From Mangifera indica (Eukaryota > Streptophyta > Magnoliopsida > Sapindales > Anacardiaceae): a stretch of DNA of 64,000 nucleotides. Positions 33,586 to 45,464 of this stretch are shown here, piece after piece (within the stretch, counting starts at the first letter, position 1; each line of letters starts with the position of its first letter). Position numbers and translations under genes: made by a program. The DNA is taken from contig NC_058137.1 of the NCBI RefSeq assembly GCF_011075055.1, positions 23,483,463 through 23,547,462 of the forward strand. Direction: 5' to 3'. The notes under the pieces were generated by a model. The model had not been told where the DNA came from and did no database searches. It was given only the letters and a program-made list of their open reading frames with translations.

Positions 33586-35545
33586 AAACTATTATTAAGA
33601 TTTTCATGTCTCAATAAGTATTAAATTTGATAACGACTATTTTTAAAATAATAATTTATTTAAAGGATGATGGCTTATAATTAATTAAATGTTTTTTTTT
33701 TCTGTGTGCAAATTGGACAATTAGATCTTTCATCGTTTTAAAATCTTACATAACATAGATTACGATAGTGACATTAAGTATTAGATTATAAAAACTAATA
33801 TTTATTATAGTGTCCAATTAAATTAAAAAACAATGAAGAAGACATAAAAATTTTTTAAAATGACCCCATCTTTTGATTTAAAATTTTACGTCTATGGTAT
33901 ATTAATAATTGATGTTACTATAAAAGATATCACGAGAAGATTTAAAGTACTATACATGTTAGTTTTCTTTCTATTCTCTCTCACTCTATTTCTTTTTTTG
34001 TTGTTCTTTCTCTGCTAGTTCCTCGTTTTAATAGGTCAGAAAGGAGAAATTACATTATGCAAATAATAAAATCTCATAATTCTAGTTTAAGTATGATTAT
34101 AAGGATTTGTTTTTAATTCCATTTGAACAAAAATATAATATTAACTTTTAACAATATGATCTTGGTTGGAAAGGAAAAGATAAGTTTCTTTTGTAGGCAC
34201 GAAAGGAAAAAACAGGAAATCATTTTGTTAATACTGAGGAGATTTACTACTTTACAAAATTCTTTCAATTACCTCAAAGCAAAAAATTCATATGTGCTTT
34301 TGAACGACCGGCAAATATGAGATGTGCTAAGTCTTTATTAGTGTTGTTTATCATTGATCATTATTGTTTGGATTGATTCAAATAAAGATAAGCTTCTTGA
34401 GCATAAGTTATCAGGTTGGAATTTTTCATATAACATCTAAAATAATTAACCAAAAACATTATGTACCTGAACCCCCAAAAAATAAAGCAAAAATTAAGAA
34501 GAATATACAAATATTTGGTTTAATCCAACCCAAAGTGACTTTCTCTAAGGCCTAATTGAATAATAAATTAATATTTAAATCATGTGACATTTATAAAAGA
34601 AATCCACAAAAACTCCTTAACATCACTCAAACCCAAAAAACCCACAAACTAAAAAAACTCAATTACACTATTTTAATAGTCACTAGCTATTCCATGGGTG
34701 CCTCTCTATTTTTGGATAACCCAATCTAAAATAAAATAATCTATTTATAAGGGAAAATAGTCTTACAAAACTAGTAAACAAGTGAGATAGAACAAATATA
34801 TTTATAAGAGAAAACCCTAACAAATTTATTAAACAAATATTATGGGACAAAGATTCAAAACAATATTATTAATTATAAGTATTAATTTGGATATCAATAA
34901 TATTATATTAATATACAATTAAATAATATTAAATTAAATATAAAATAATATTATAACATTATTATTACACAAATTACTATTTGTTATAGGTACATATAAT
35001 CTTACTTGATCGAAGAACATTTTTTCAACTTGAATATGTTGGCGTTGGGTCACCAACCTCAAATTGGTTTTTCAAGCAAATGGTCCCAACACGGTTTGAG
35101 TAAAGAAGTAAAAACCGAGTGGAATAAATGAATACATGCAATCTATCAAAACTAAAAGCATGAAAATAATGAATGCACCATAAAAATCTAAAAGCGAGCA
35201 TTTAATTAAATGTGTAACATATTATTATAGTTAATTTGATCTTCCATACGTAAAATCTCATCCACGTTTTCTCATAAAAAATATATTTAAAAAGAGAAAA
35301 ACCGGGAAGACTTATAAATAATTATCACCGACACTACAGGATCAGAAATGGATATGGAATATATGTAGAAGAAAATCAACCCTATGTTAATAGCAAAAGA
35401 AATAAGAAGGAAAGTAATATGAACAGAATTGATACCTAAGTTTGGCCAGAATGAAAAGGACGTCCAATATGGGGTGGTGCTCCTTCGTTCACGGCTTTAA
35501 AATTAGGGTTAGTGGTGGACACCCTAGACTAAATAATATTATGTA

Positions 35546-36214
35546 GGCCAAAAGATTTATTCCCATCTAAGGTTTGGTCTAAACCCAAACTTTAATCTAT
35601 AAAGTTTCAAAAATTTAAATACATATCATTCTGTTAAAATTCTCTGTCAAGTTTTAAAAATTAATAATTTTTGAAACTTTAAAAAATAACAATTTCTTCT
35701 CAAAATTTTTTTCTCTTTCTCTGATGACCATCTCTATTCAGGTCGTCGATCAGTCTTCTTACATCTCTTCTTCTCCTTTCAAACCCAAAGATTCATCTCG
35801 TTTTTGTTTGATTTAAGATTTTTGAAGATGTTGATTTTGACTAAACTACGACGATTTGTCTTTGTGGGATAAAGATAATTCATCTTATCTTCGGCCGACA
35901 ATAATGACTACTGATCTTTGAGCTTTGATGGGACAAGAAGAGATTTGAAAAGGTTGGCTCATGAACGAAACATAAATAGTAGCCAGAGAAAAAAAAAGTC
36001 ATTTTTTAAACTTTTAAGTAAAAAAATTGTTAACTTTTAAATCTAAAAAATATAATAAAATTTTATTATTTTAATATTTTTAATTAAATAATATTTTTAT
36101 TTTTAATTCTAATAAAAAAATTTAATATAACAATAAATATTTAAATTTTTTAAATTTTATATACGAGAGTTTAAAAATAAATCAAACCTGAGGTGAGATT
36201 AAGTCTTTTTGGCC
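35546..36214. mobile_element. Mutator-like MITE, family 1 copy E (669 bp)
   Basis: Bounded by an exact 9-bp target-site duplication, TATTATGTA, at 35537-35545 and 36215-36223. Ends are GGCCAAAAGATTTATTCCCA on the left and, read inward from the right, GGCCAAAAAGACTTAATCTC. The interior shows the family layout: an AAAAATAACAATTTCTTCTC block, pyrimidine-rich sequence, then A/T-rich sequence. No protein is encoded. This copy best defines the family's target-duplication length. Confidence 0.88.
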
Positions 36215-37454
36215 TATTATGTATTATAAATTATCATGAATTGAGAGTTCATGTTTCAGATGTACTGGCTAGTTTCTACTTCTAATAATAATAAGGTAAT
36301 AATAATGAATTAAAATCAAAGTTTGAATCGCAAAGGATTTTATTTTGACAAGTGGTAGAGATTATTATGGATGTTAATTCTTATGCACGAATATCAAGAG
36401 GAATGTCTGTAGGTCCCATGAAGAACCAAAGATGGGAAGTGCCTGTCAAGCTAGACGTTCTTCAATCTTTAAATAATATATTATATACATATAATAATAA
36501 TAAAAAAGGGTGGCGATGGGTGTCTGTCAAGTATTGATAAGATCATACATCCGAGTAGACTGCAATTTTGTATTACCGGCTGAATGGCTACAAAAAAGAG
36601 ACTGTTCTATTTAAGAATTAAGAGTACATGTGGTTAGAAAATTAGTAGAAATCAATTTCATCACATATTTTTTTGTTTTTATATTTTATTAAAACGGACA
36701 GCATATGAAGTTATGGTTGATGGGTTCGTATATTCCTTAATATAACTCATCAGGGTATTCTTAAATATAAGACATCTTATTTTATTTATCTTATTTGTGA
36801 TTTTTTTGTCACATTATATAGATAGTAGTGATATAATTTCCCATTTATGATTTGTTCGATAATCATAAATTCAAGTTTGCCTTGTATAGTTAATATTATT
36901 TTAACAACAATGAATGTATTTGTTAATAAATTTATATATTATTTATATTAAAATTTTTATTCCTACGATAAATTTTAATATTCTTAAGAGAAACTCTACA
37001 AAGATTTTAATTTTTAAGAGAAATCTTAGAGTACCTCTTATATGTCAATATAATCTTTTATGAATGAAGTAGTTGCCAAATTTAACAGTGACACCCATAC
37101 TGTATTGATGCAATTAAAAATCATAAAATCATGGAACAGAAGGTCAAGAAGTTAGTGATTTTAGTCTAATTTTGTATCTGGTTCTCTCTTTATGTAGTGT
37201 ATAACGAGGACAATCCATTCCTTTCTGGGTCACCAAATCATCACACAGCAACCAGCACAGAAGCAAACTAGCAAATTGAAACAGAAGAAACTAAGAAGGC
37301 CAATAAGATGGATGTAAACCTATGTGTTAGTTTATACTTTATGATCATCAACACTTACGTAGTCACTCATAATGTGAAATGAGAAAGAAAAATACAAAAT
37401 ATAAATCAAATTAAAACACCTACTTCATGTTCATTCACTTCTTTACTGTTCATT

Positions 37455-38691
37455 TCACCATGAGCCTCCACCCAACATTTCAGTCCAGTACCCAGCGGAC
37501 TGATGATCCCCTTGCCGTCTATTCAGCTCAACCTGCTGCTTTATGCCCTCCACAGGAAACAAAAGTCTTGCACCAGTTGCTTCAAAATTTCCATAACCAC
37601 TACTTTCAAACCCTTCAAGTGAAAAATTGAGGCTTGGTTTAAATTCTTGCAATGGAAACCCAGTTGGGAATATTGCATTAGACTCTGAATTAGCTGGAAT
37701 ATTAGGCATGAAGGTAGTGAACCCCTTTGCATTAGACTCTGAGTTATTAATAGTGTTTTTACAATCCTGATGATGACTTGGAGGATAAGCAAGGTTGAGA
37801 TCCTGACCCTGATGGATCTTAGGGTTTTGAGAAGCAGACTGAGGGAAATTTGGTGGGGTCAAATCAGCAAGTTTCTTTGATATAGCTGGTGATGTTGATA
37901 AAGATGAAGATCTTTTGTTCTTTCTTGATCCTCCGCCAACAGGAACATTTCTTAGAGATCCACCTTCAGTCCAGTACCTTCTACAAGTCTTGCAGAAATA
38001 TCTTGGCTGAGAAAGACTGTAGTTATTGTAGTAACAAAATTTGGTGTTGGTTGAATTGCACCTTGGACAGTTCAAAGCTTGATCTTTCTGTGGTCTTGCT
38101 CTTTTCTCCATTAAAGACCTTGAACTTTCCATAGGATCATTAACTAGCTCTATTCCCTGATATTCACAAAAAGAGAAAAGAGTAAAGCAAAAGAAGGAAA
38201 AAAGACACAGAAAAAAGCCATAAGTGCTGTTGATGATCAAACAAAAATTATCACTAGAGAAAGAGATAAAGTAAAAGGACGCAAACAAGGGAAGTTGCTT
38301 TACAGTATGTAGTTTACAACATCAATAAAACAAAAATTATACTAACTTTTCTAAGTCCTTTATTAGATAGTTGGAAAAAGAGGGGGAAAAAAAAAAAGGA
38401 CATCAAATAAAAGTGGAGTACTACTTTCAAGAACAACATATGAAAGATCTTGAAAGCAGCAGAAAATTAAAATCTTAGTGGGGACTGAACATTATCTTCA
38501 TGGAAAAAGGAAAACTTTAGAGAGATAGATCGACTAATCAACAAGAGAATTATTTTTAAAAAGGCTAAAAAATCATTCTAATTGGTCTGGAAAAACCCAA
38601 CTTAAAAAGAAAAGAAATATATCATGATTTCAAGTTGAGAAAAGAAATTAAAAAAGGTGACTTCTACCTGTGGCCAATTAGCAGTATCCAT
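37455..38691 (-). CDS. Dof zinc-finger transcription factor
   Basis: Two exons, 38691-38668 (MDTANWPQ) and 38156-37455, join at a phase-0 GT-AG intron to 241 residues plus TGA. The Dof domain has its single zinc site as C-X2-C-X21-C-X2-C: C38, C41, C63 and C66, in [20 protein letters not shown]…[20 protein letters not shown]. Basic KNKRSSS follows. Dof factors bind AAAG-core DNA in the nucleus. The short first exon encoding MDTAxWPQ is typical of the DOF4.6/DOF2.1-like subgroup, though I am not certain of the subgroup. The C-terminal half is Asn/Ser-rich with NSESNA twice. The open frame continues upstream of 38156 into the intron, but the spliced start fits the family better. Confidence 0.93.
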
Positions 38692-39762
38692 GGATTAAGA
38701 AGGCAGAAGCTGAATGGAAAGATGAAGAAGTCTTGAAGGAGAGGAAAATCAAATCACCCACTTTTCTAGAGCAACTGGTCTAAAGGCAAGATGAAAAACA
38801 CTTGAGATGAAATTAGTGGTGGTTCCATGTGTTGGCCAACTATATGGGAAAGAAATGGCATTTTTGTCTTTTAACTACTGTTTTTTCATTGTCATAATAC
38901 TATTTGCCCTACTCTATCTAATTTTATATCTATATATTCTGCATGATCACTTTCCATTTAGTAATTTGTATTATTCTCTGTGGTTGGCTTTTTTTTTTTT
39001 TGCCTAATAAATTTCAGTGTTGGCATTTGCTACCACTACGTCTAAAAAACATGATACAAATGGTTTGATTCATGGGCAATTTAGACTTAACCCATGATAA
39101 ACTACTATCTTGGAATCCCTCTAAAGAATAAAAATCCTACTCAGCTTTTTATTAAGAATAAGAATCCTAATATATATCTAAGGGATAAGATTATTATTAG
39201 CATATAAACATATTATTCTTTTATATAAATAATAGAATAATTTACTAATAAATACATTCATTGTGACGAGAGAAATGAGTAAATATTTGAATAATATTAA
39301 TTTTATTTATTTTTTATTTTAGATGAATTAGGGTAAATCACATATTTTTTCTCTTACTAATCACATTAATTTGAGAGTCTATGTTTACTTTACTCATTCT
39401 CATTAATTCAGTGGGGTCTTTTCAAAACAAAGAATGAATGATTAGGAAAAGCAATGAAATGAAGATGATTCTGCTTTACAATTGCTATGCAATTTCTTTA
39501 ATTCTTTCCTTTATACAAGAGGGAAGAGTTCTCCTCTAGAAACCCATATAAAACCAAATTAGGCACTTGCAAGGATTGCAAGCACATGAAATGTTTTGCA
39601 ATACATTCGTGCATTAAAAAAATTATCTATTTTAATAATTATGGGAAAATTTTGAGATTCTTGAATCTATTCCTTTTCTAGAGTATTGTCGGGATTGGTT
39701 GGGTTTCATGTCCACGCCAACCTCTTTTTAAGAATACTCAAATCAGTTTAATCATCGAAAAT

Positions 39763-39918
39763 AAATAAAATTATATATATTTATAAGTATTAATTTGGGT
39801 ATTTATGATGATGTGTCATTGTATGATTTGATAATTTTAAATTAAAGATAAATAAATACTTAATTTTATAATAACACATCATCATTAGTATTCATTATAA
39901 ATATGTATAACATTACTC
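39763..39918. mobile_element. Family-3 MITE, copy 2
   Basis: GATGATGTGTCATTGTATGA and its partner AATAACACATCATCATTAG form the inner arms. AATTATATATATTTATAAGT and ATTATAAATATGTATAAC form the outer arms. The right end …TATAACATTACTC resembles the ATAACATTGCTCC end seen in the copy at 54058. Ends approximate. Confidence 0.5.
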
Positions 39919-40244
39919 TTCTTAAAAGTGATGAGAGTTTGATTACATCTAAATATGGTATTTTTAAAATGTATTAATTATGGAAGTTGTATTGAATTTC
40001 AACCATCAAAAGCGGTTTGATCTAATGGGTAATGGCTTATAAATTATGTATAAAAACAGTTTAGTGGGGTTAAGATTGGCAATGGGTTGTATTGACCCAC
40101 CAACTACTTGAGGCATTGTCTAAATCACGATAGGTGATGCCTACGTGGGTTTTTTGGTAGGTTGACACAAAAAAATATATATTATTTTTTTATTTTTTAT
40201 AGGTTATATTGGACCAACCTATGAGCGTCTTGTGAGTAGAGCTA

Positions 40245-40515
40245 GATTTGAATCGAGCTCGTTTAAGCTCAAGCTTAAGTTTGACTCGAACAAATCCAAA
40301 ACGAGTTAATCTCCAACAAGCTCGAACCTATAACTTCAACATTTTCGAGCTTGAGATTGAGCTTTGGAGTGTTTAGTTTGTCAAGTTTGCGCGTCAGAAG
40401 TTTTAATACAAAACAATTTCGTTTTGATCAATATATATTAAAACGATATTGTTTTACTAACAAGCTAGTTAAAAGCTCGAATTCGAATCCAACCTTGCTC
40501 GTGACACTCTAATAC
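40245..40515. repeat. Family-2 palindromic repeat, copy 2
   Basis: The arms AAAACAATTTCGTTTT (40410-40425) and AAAACGATATTGTTTT (40440-40455) pair with one mismatched position around a 14-base loop that is almost identical to copy 1 (GATCAATATATATT here, GATCAATATGTATT at 13986). The flanks are rich in GAGCTCG/AAGCTCAAG words as in copy 1. Confidence 0.6.
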
Positions 40516-41639
40516 AACCCTTTTATATTTGTAGATTGTGTTAAGACTGGGTTATTCCCAAGAAAAGTGGCTTATTACCAACTATAGTTAGGGTGCATCC
40601 ATTTCAACTTTTAAAGCACTTAGAAAACCAAAAGAAAATTTGCAAGTTATATGATCAATATTTTTATATAAATTGTGTGCATTATATAATTTTCCAAAAC
40701 ATGAACTTTGAATAAAAGTAAAAGAAATGAAGAAGATGAAGAAAGAAACTAATGAAAAGTGTTGTACGATCAAATTGATTACTACAAAGTTAACTCTTAA
40801 AGAATAACCAGATGCAGCAACCAACAAATAATGATTAAGTAATTTTCTAACCTAAAACCCACAATAAACCCAAGGCTTAAAAACCTTGATAAGTGACTAG
40901 CGAAATTTCTGCAAAAAATAAAAAGTCTAGCAAAAAGACAATTTTAACTCTAAAAATCGCAAAGAAGGCTCTCTAGTAATTCTCATCTAAATTTTGTAAC
41001 ATAACATTTTCATAGTAATCATCCAGTAACAAGTTAACGTTCCCATCAACAAGATATCATTAATATACACATAACTCCTTCTCATTTGATTTCAAATCAT
41101 AGATTAAGGTTGTAAATTAGGAGAGTTTCGAATGTATTTTTCTTCTAAAAACTTGTAAATAAAGAGAAATGGGAAAAAGGAAGAAGAGAAACAAGATATC
41201 ACAAATAATATCTTGTATTATTTTTATACTACACTCAAATTAGTGAACACACCAAGAGGGTAGATATTTTGATCATCAGACTAAACCATGTAAAATATCA
41301 TGTGCCTAATTTATCTTTTTTATTTATCTCAATTCATTATCTCACAAACCTTTAGTAGATTTTCCAGAGACTTCTCATATTCCAACTATTGCTATTGTAG
41401 TCTATATTGTGCAAAACTCTAAGTTTCATGCATTAGTTGATGATAAGAAATTACATCAACAATTTGACACTAAAAGGAAAACACATGCATTTCTCACACT
41501 CTTATAATTCTAATAACGACTTCAAAAAATAACATCGAAAAGCACTAGACAATCGATTTTCATGCAATTTAGATAGCAGTTTGTAACTTCACTCTCAAAG
41601 TTAGTTTATCTTTAAGGTAGATAAGCTATAGCTATTGCA

Positions 41640-43000
41640 CTTAATTTTTAAGTTCATTTTCATGGTCTAGGTTTTATTAATTAATGCATTTTAGGTAGAA
41701 TATTTATGTTTAAGGATTAGTTTTAATATTGTTTTTGTATTTTATTTATTTTAATATTGATTTTTATTTTGCAGGGAATAAACGTGGAAATTAAGAGAGA
41801 AGCACTGAACTAAAGAGAAAATTAGTGGAACCTTAATTGCATTAGAAAAGACTACAAATTCGCACATAAAGCAAACAAATCCTAATCTAAAAAGGGACAT
41901 AAGCGAAAAAGGAAAGAAAGCAAATCCAGCACTGAAAAATCCAAGCAAAATTAGGAGTCCTACTTTTGGGCAGAGGAATATTATAAAGGAGTTACTAAGT
42001 TACACAAGAGTTTTTTCCTCAAGTTTTTTCTTGATAGTTCTTAGCTAGTTTTACTAGTCTTCAACTTCCACAACAGACAACTAATGCTTCTATTTTCTAG
42101 ATTTTCATGAGCTATAAGGAAACGAATGTCTATAGAACGCAGTAACAATGACCTTGACGATAACATATCAACAATTCGAGCACATATACGAGCGATAACC
42201 AAGATCTTTTTACTTTATCTTGGATTCTTACTTATTTGTTCTTATATTTGTTGTTGTTGAATTGTAATCAATATGAGTAGGTAGTTTCATTATTCTAGGA
42301 ATTAAGAGGATCTTTCGATTCTCATAGACTCGTAGTACTTTACTATTTTTATATTTCAATAAAATTGTTGATGTTTTGATTTAATGAATAGGTTCATAAT
42401 GCCTTGTGTTGAGTTAAGGGTCCAACTTTACACATGTCAATAGGTTTACATAGACTATCAAAAGGTAGGTACGAAATTAGTGCATGAATTCATTAAACAT
42501 GGATCCTTGATACTAGAGATAGGCAAGCCTTTGTGAAGTCATTCAAATCACAAAGGTTAATGGGTTCATATTAACCAAATACCACAAGAGTAGATACATG
42601 TTTAATGTTTACATGTTTAGTCAACCTCGAAAAGGGAACTAAAGTAATTTAGGATATCCAACCATTAACGCATTTTGATTACAAAAAGAACTTTCATCAT
42701 TAACTACAAATTTATATGGGATTGTCGGTAAAATCTTACTTTCTAAATACAATTGATATACGAATCTAGTTAATAGTAGTAGAGTTGCATTAGTGTTAGT
42801 AGAATTAGTTTCAATTGCATTAAGTAATCATTATCTTAACATAATTCGAACTCCTTAGGTAATCTAGATCACGAAACAAATTAATAAGTTGAATTTTCAA
42901 TCCTTGTGGGATCAATATCTTTTGTACTACTTATCAACTTATGCACTTACAAGCAAGACGTAATAATAGCCCGAACGAGGTACCACTCTATGAAATCAAT
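41640..43000. other. Possible LTR and untranslated leader of a Ty3/gypsy element
   Basis: ORF-less block with a TTTTGCAGGGAATAAACG segment (about 41770), TATA-like ATTATAAAGGAG near 41970, and near 42900 CCTTGTGGGATCAATATC followed by TTGTACTACTTATCAACT. That last phrase resembles leader sequence seen before gag in Tat-type elements. No paired LTR, primer-binding site or gag/pol was found, so this is a weak call. Confidence 0.25.
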
Positions 43001-43214
43001 TTGATCTCCTTGATGCTGCTCCACTAACACATTATCTTGTTCATTTGTAATACACTATGACAAATTAAAAGGCATAGTTCCAAGAGGTAAATGGTTGTAG
43101 ACACATCCACATCATAGATGAAGACTTCTTACTTTTGAAAATTAATGCAGAGTCACAACTTAAAAGGTTTAGAAAGACACAACTTTATCTTTTCCTTCTT
43201 ATTCTTTGAATCTC

Positions 43215-43330
43215 AAGGCCTTCCAAAGGCGCAAACTCATCGATTACCTAATATGGAGTCCCAAATTGTTTGTGAAATTGTCATCATGCATCATCTTCAA
43301 CACCACCCTAATATTCTAAAGATCGATAGG
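43215..43330 (+). pseudogene. Protein-kinase-like fragment (CDPK-like), broken
   Basis: KAFQRRKLIDY in one frame (43215-43247) is followed in another frame by QIVCEIVIMHHLQHHPNI (from about 43260). Together they recall the alphaC region of calcium-dependent protein kinases, …RKL…VRREVxIMHHLxxHPNI. No catalytic loop or DFG follows. The likeness is short and the frames differ, so it is a relic at best. Confidence 0.3.
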
Positions 43331-43350
43331 TCATGGCTACTGGTACCTAA

Positions 43351-43437
43351 GAGATATTTGTTGGAAGGTTGCCTCCCACTCTAATCGATGATGGATCTTA
43401 CCAATATTTTGAAATCACGAACAAGTATAAGAATGTT
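43351..43437 (+). pseudogene. RRM-like fragment
   Basis: The frame from 43351 reads EIFVGRLPPTLIDDGSYQYF, close to the start of an RRM in hnRNP/Musashi-like proteins (KIFVGGLPPTLTEDEFxxYF). No RNP1 follows and the frame soon stops. It adjoins the kinase-like relic but belongs to another family. Low certainty. Confidence 0.3.
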
Positions 43438-45464
43438 CCTGAATATCTATGTAGTCTTAGTGCTTCATAGATGAACATTTTCATAACAAAAGATAACTTT
43501 TTATGTTGTCAATTTGAAAGTGTTACTAAGATAAGAAGTTCTTCTACCCAAAGCTATAGGAATAATAGGAGTATGTGAAGTCTCTCTTGCAAGAATGATA
43601 AGGGTCGTTCAAATTACAAAACGAGTGTAAGGATGTTTCGCATATGGGCAAAAGGATATAAAAGACTCAAAATTACATCTCTTGATTTGTCATTTTTGCT
43701 TAGAGATGCTCAAATTTGCCATATAGTAATGTTGATTGTACTTGCAATGATTAAGCTTATGGTTGCTTAGTTTATGTGGCTGGGTTGCGACAAATTTGTT
43801 GTTGTGAAAATATGTGTGATGCACAAGAACCTTTGGATGTTCGTGTTATAATACCTCTCTCCAAAGAAATACCCTTAAAAGACTATATGCATCTGAAAAA
43901 ATGTGTTAGATAGCTTACTTTACTCAAAACATGCTATCTCAAACCAATGCAACGGGAAAATATTTATATAATATTAAATGAGCATGAAATTAATACTTTA
44001 TTAAGTGTGTGCAAAAGAACTCTAAATTTAAAACAAGTCAGAAATAAATTCATAGTCCAATGCAAAGTAAATATGCATAAATACAAATCTCAAAATACAA
44101 AATGTCATAATATAAGATATAAGAAATCTCTTTATCTCTCCTCATGCAATCTAGCTCTACTAACACTCCTCCCGCAGCCATACTACTTATCTTTTACCTA
44201 TAAAAACAATAAAAAAAAAATACGAGTATTAAACACTCAATATATAGGTGACCTATCAAGTACATTCACATGCACACAATTTATCTCATAATGTTATCGT
44301 TCATTTCTTTTCTATCTAGTGCATACACACAACCTAAGTCATTAGAGCTCTTTACTCATCATCCCGTCTCTCAATGACGTTACACTTTATCTCATCTCTT
44401 CAATGCATTAATGCAAATAGTCAAGACTCCAAACTTACTGTTTATTTTTTTATTATTAAAATTAACAGTCAATTTGAACGTATAAGTGCAAAATTAGTTT
44501 TTTTCAAACTTACCAAATGATGTACTGCTATCATTACTCAACTTACAACTTTGACAAAATCACCTTGTATCTTCTGCTAGAAAATAGAACATGTCGTATT
44601 TGATCGAAAATCAAAGTTGATTGATAATGAGACCCATGAAATTAAATGCTCAACCTCTTCTGGCTCTGATTATTTCGAGTGAAAACTAATGAAAGGCAAA
44701 TCAGAACCAGGCAAACATTTGGGAAATCATACCCGCAGAAAACAAGAAAATAATCTCATAGAATTTTCTTAAAACTAAAATTTAAAACCCTGTCATAATA
44801 ATAAAAATATAATAATAACGAACCACATCCGCAAAAAGAAGATCAGCAATATTATAAGATTTGATTGATAACTTAATACAATCATCTAGAAATCAAATTC
44901 ACGGTTTCAATTACATTTGAACAACTTAACATAAAAGTTACCACAGAAGATTTACAATGAGATATTAATCAAACTAAACAAGCAATATGGGACTTGAACA
45001 ACAAGCAAATTGTGAAAGTGCAATATAAGGATAGCAACTTTTGATGTTCATATTTAAGGATCCTTAGACTTATTATAGAAACAAAGAAAACAAACAGAAG
45101 AACAATACATCTGATCACTAAACCAAGTCACTATAAAATGGTTACAATAGAATATAACAAAATCTTGTGGTTCAAACCATTCTGATGATGACTATTTCTA
45201 AACCGACCCCCACCTAGACTAGTCCCGGTTAAGCAGAAATTTGGGGTCGGTGGGATCAGTTAGCTAAGTTTCAAGAAGTATGAATCCCTAAGGACTAATC
45301 TGTGTGTCACAAAAATTTCATCCAAGGTGACATTGGAGCACAAGCTTAAGAAAGACAGAATCTCATTTTGAGCATTATCTATTGGAAGAAAAACACAAAA
45401 AGTAACAATAAAGACATGCTTCTGATTAAATTGATTTGAAAAAAAAAAAAAAACCAAAAATAAT

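Larger units (their letters stand above)
31290..37454. other. Long intergenic desert, repeat-rich
   Basis: No supported gene. Holds a family-3 MITE (about 33439-33585), a family-1 MITE with perfect target duplication (35546-36214) and long AT-rich tracts. Small open frames (32388, 34123, 36352) have no recognisable domains. Confidence 0.6.
38692..45464. other. Long intergenic desert with transposon and pseudogene relics
   Basis: Contains a family-3 MITE (39763-39918), a family-2 palindromic repeat (40245-40515), an LTR/leader-like block (about 41640-43000), and small kinase-like and RRM-like relics near 43215-43437. Bases 44950-45464 are probably the PPR gene's 3' UTR, with a stem of nine pairs (45202-45210 with 45243-45251). 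Confidence 0.55.

Noticed and set aside
37541..38134. Alternative frames across the Dof gene
   Set aside because: Out of frame with the intact CX2CX21CX2C zinc finger; no homology.
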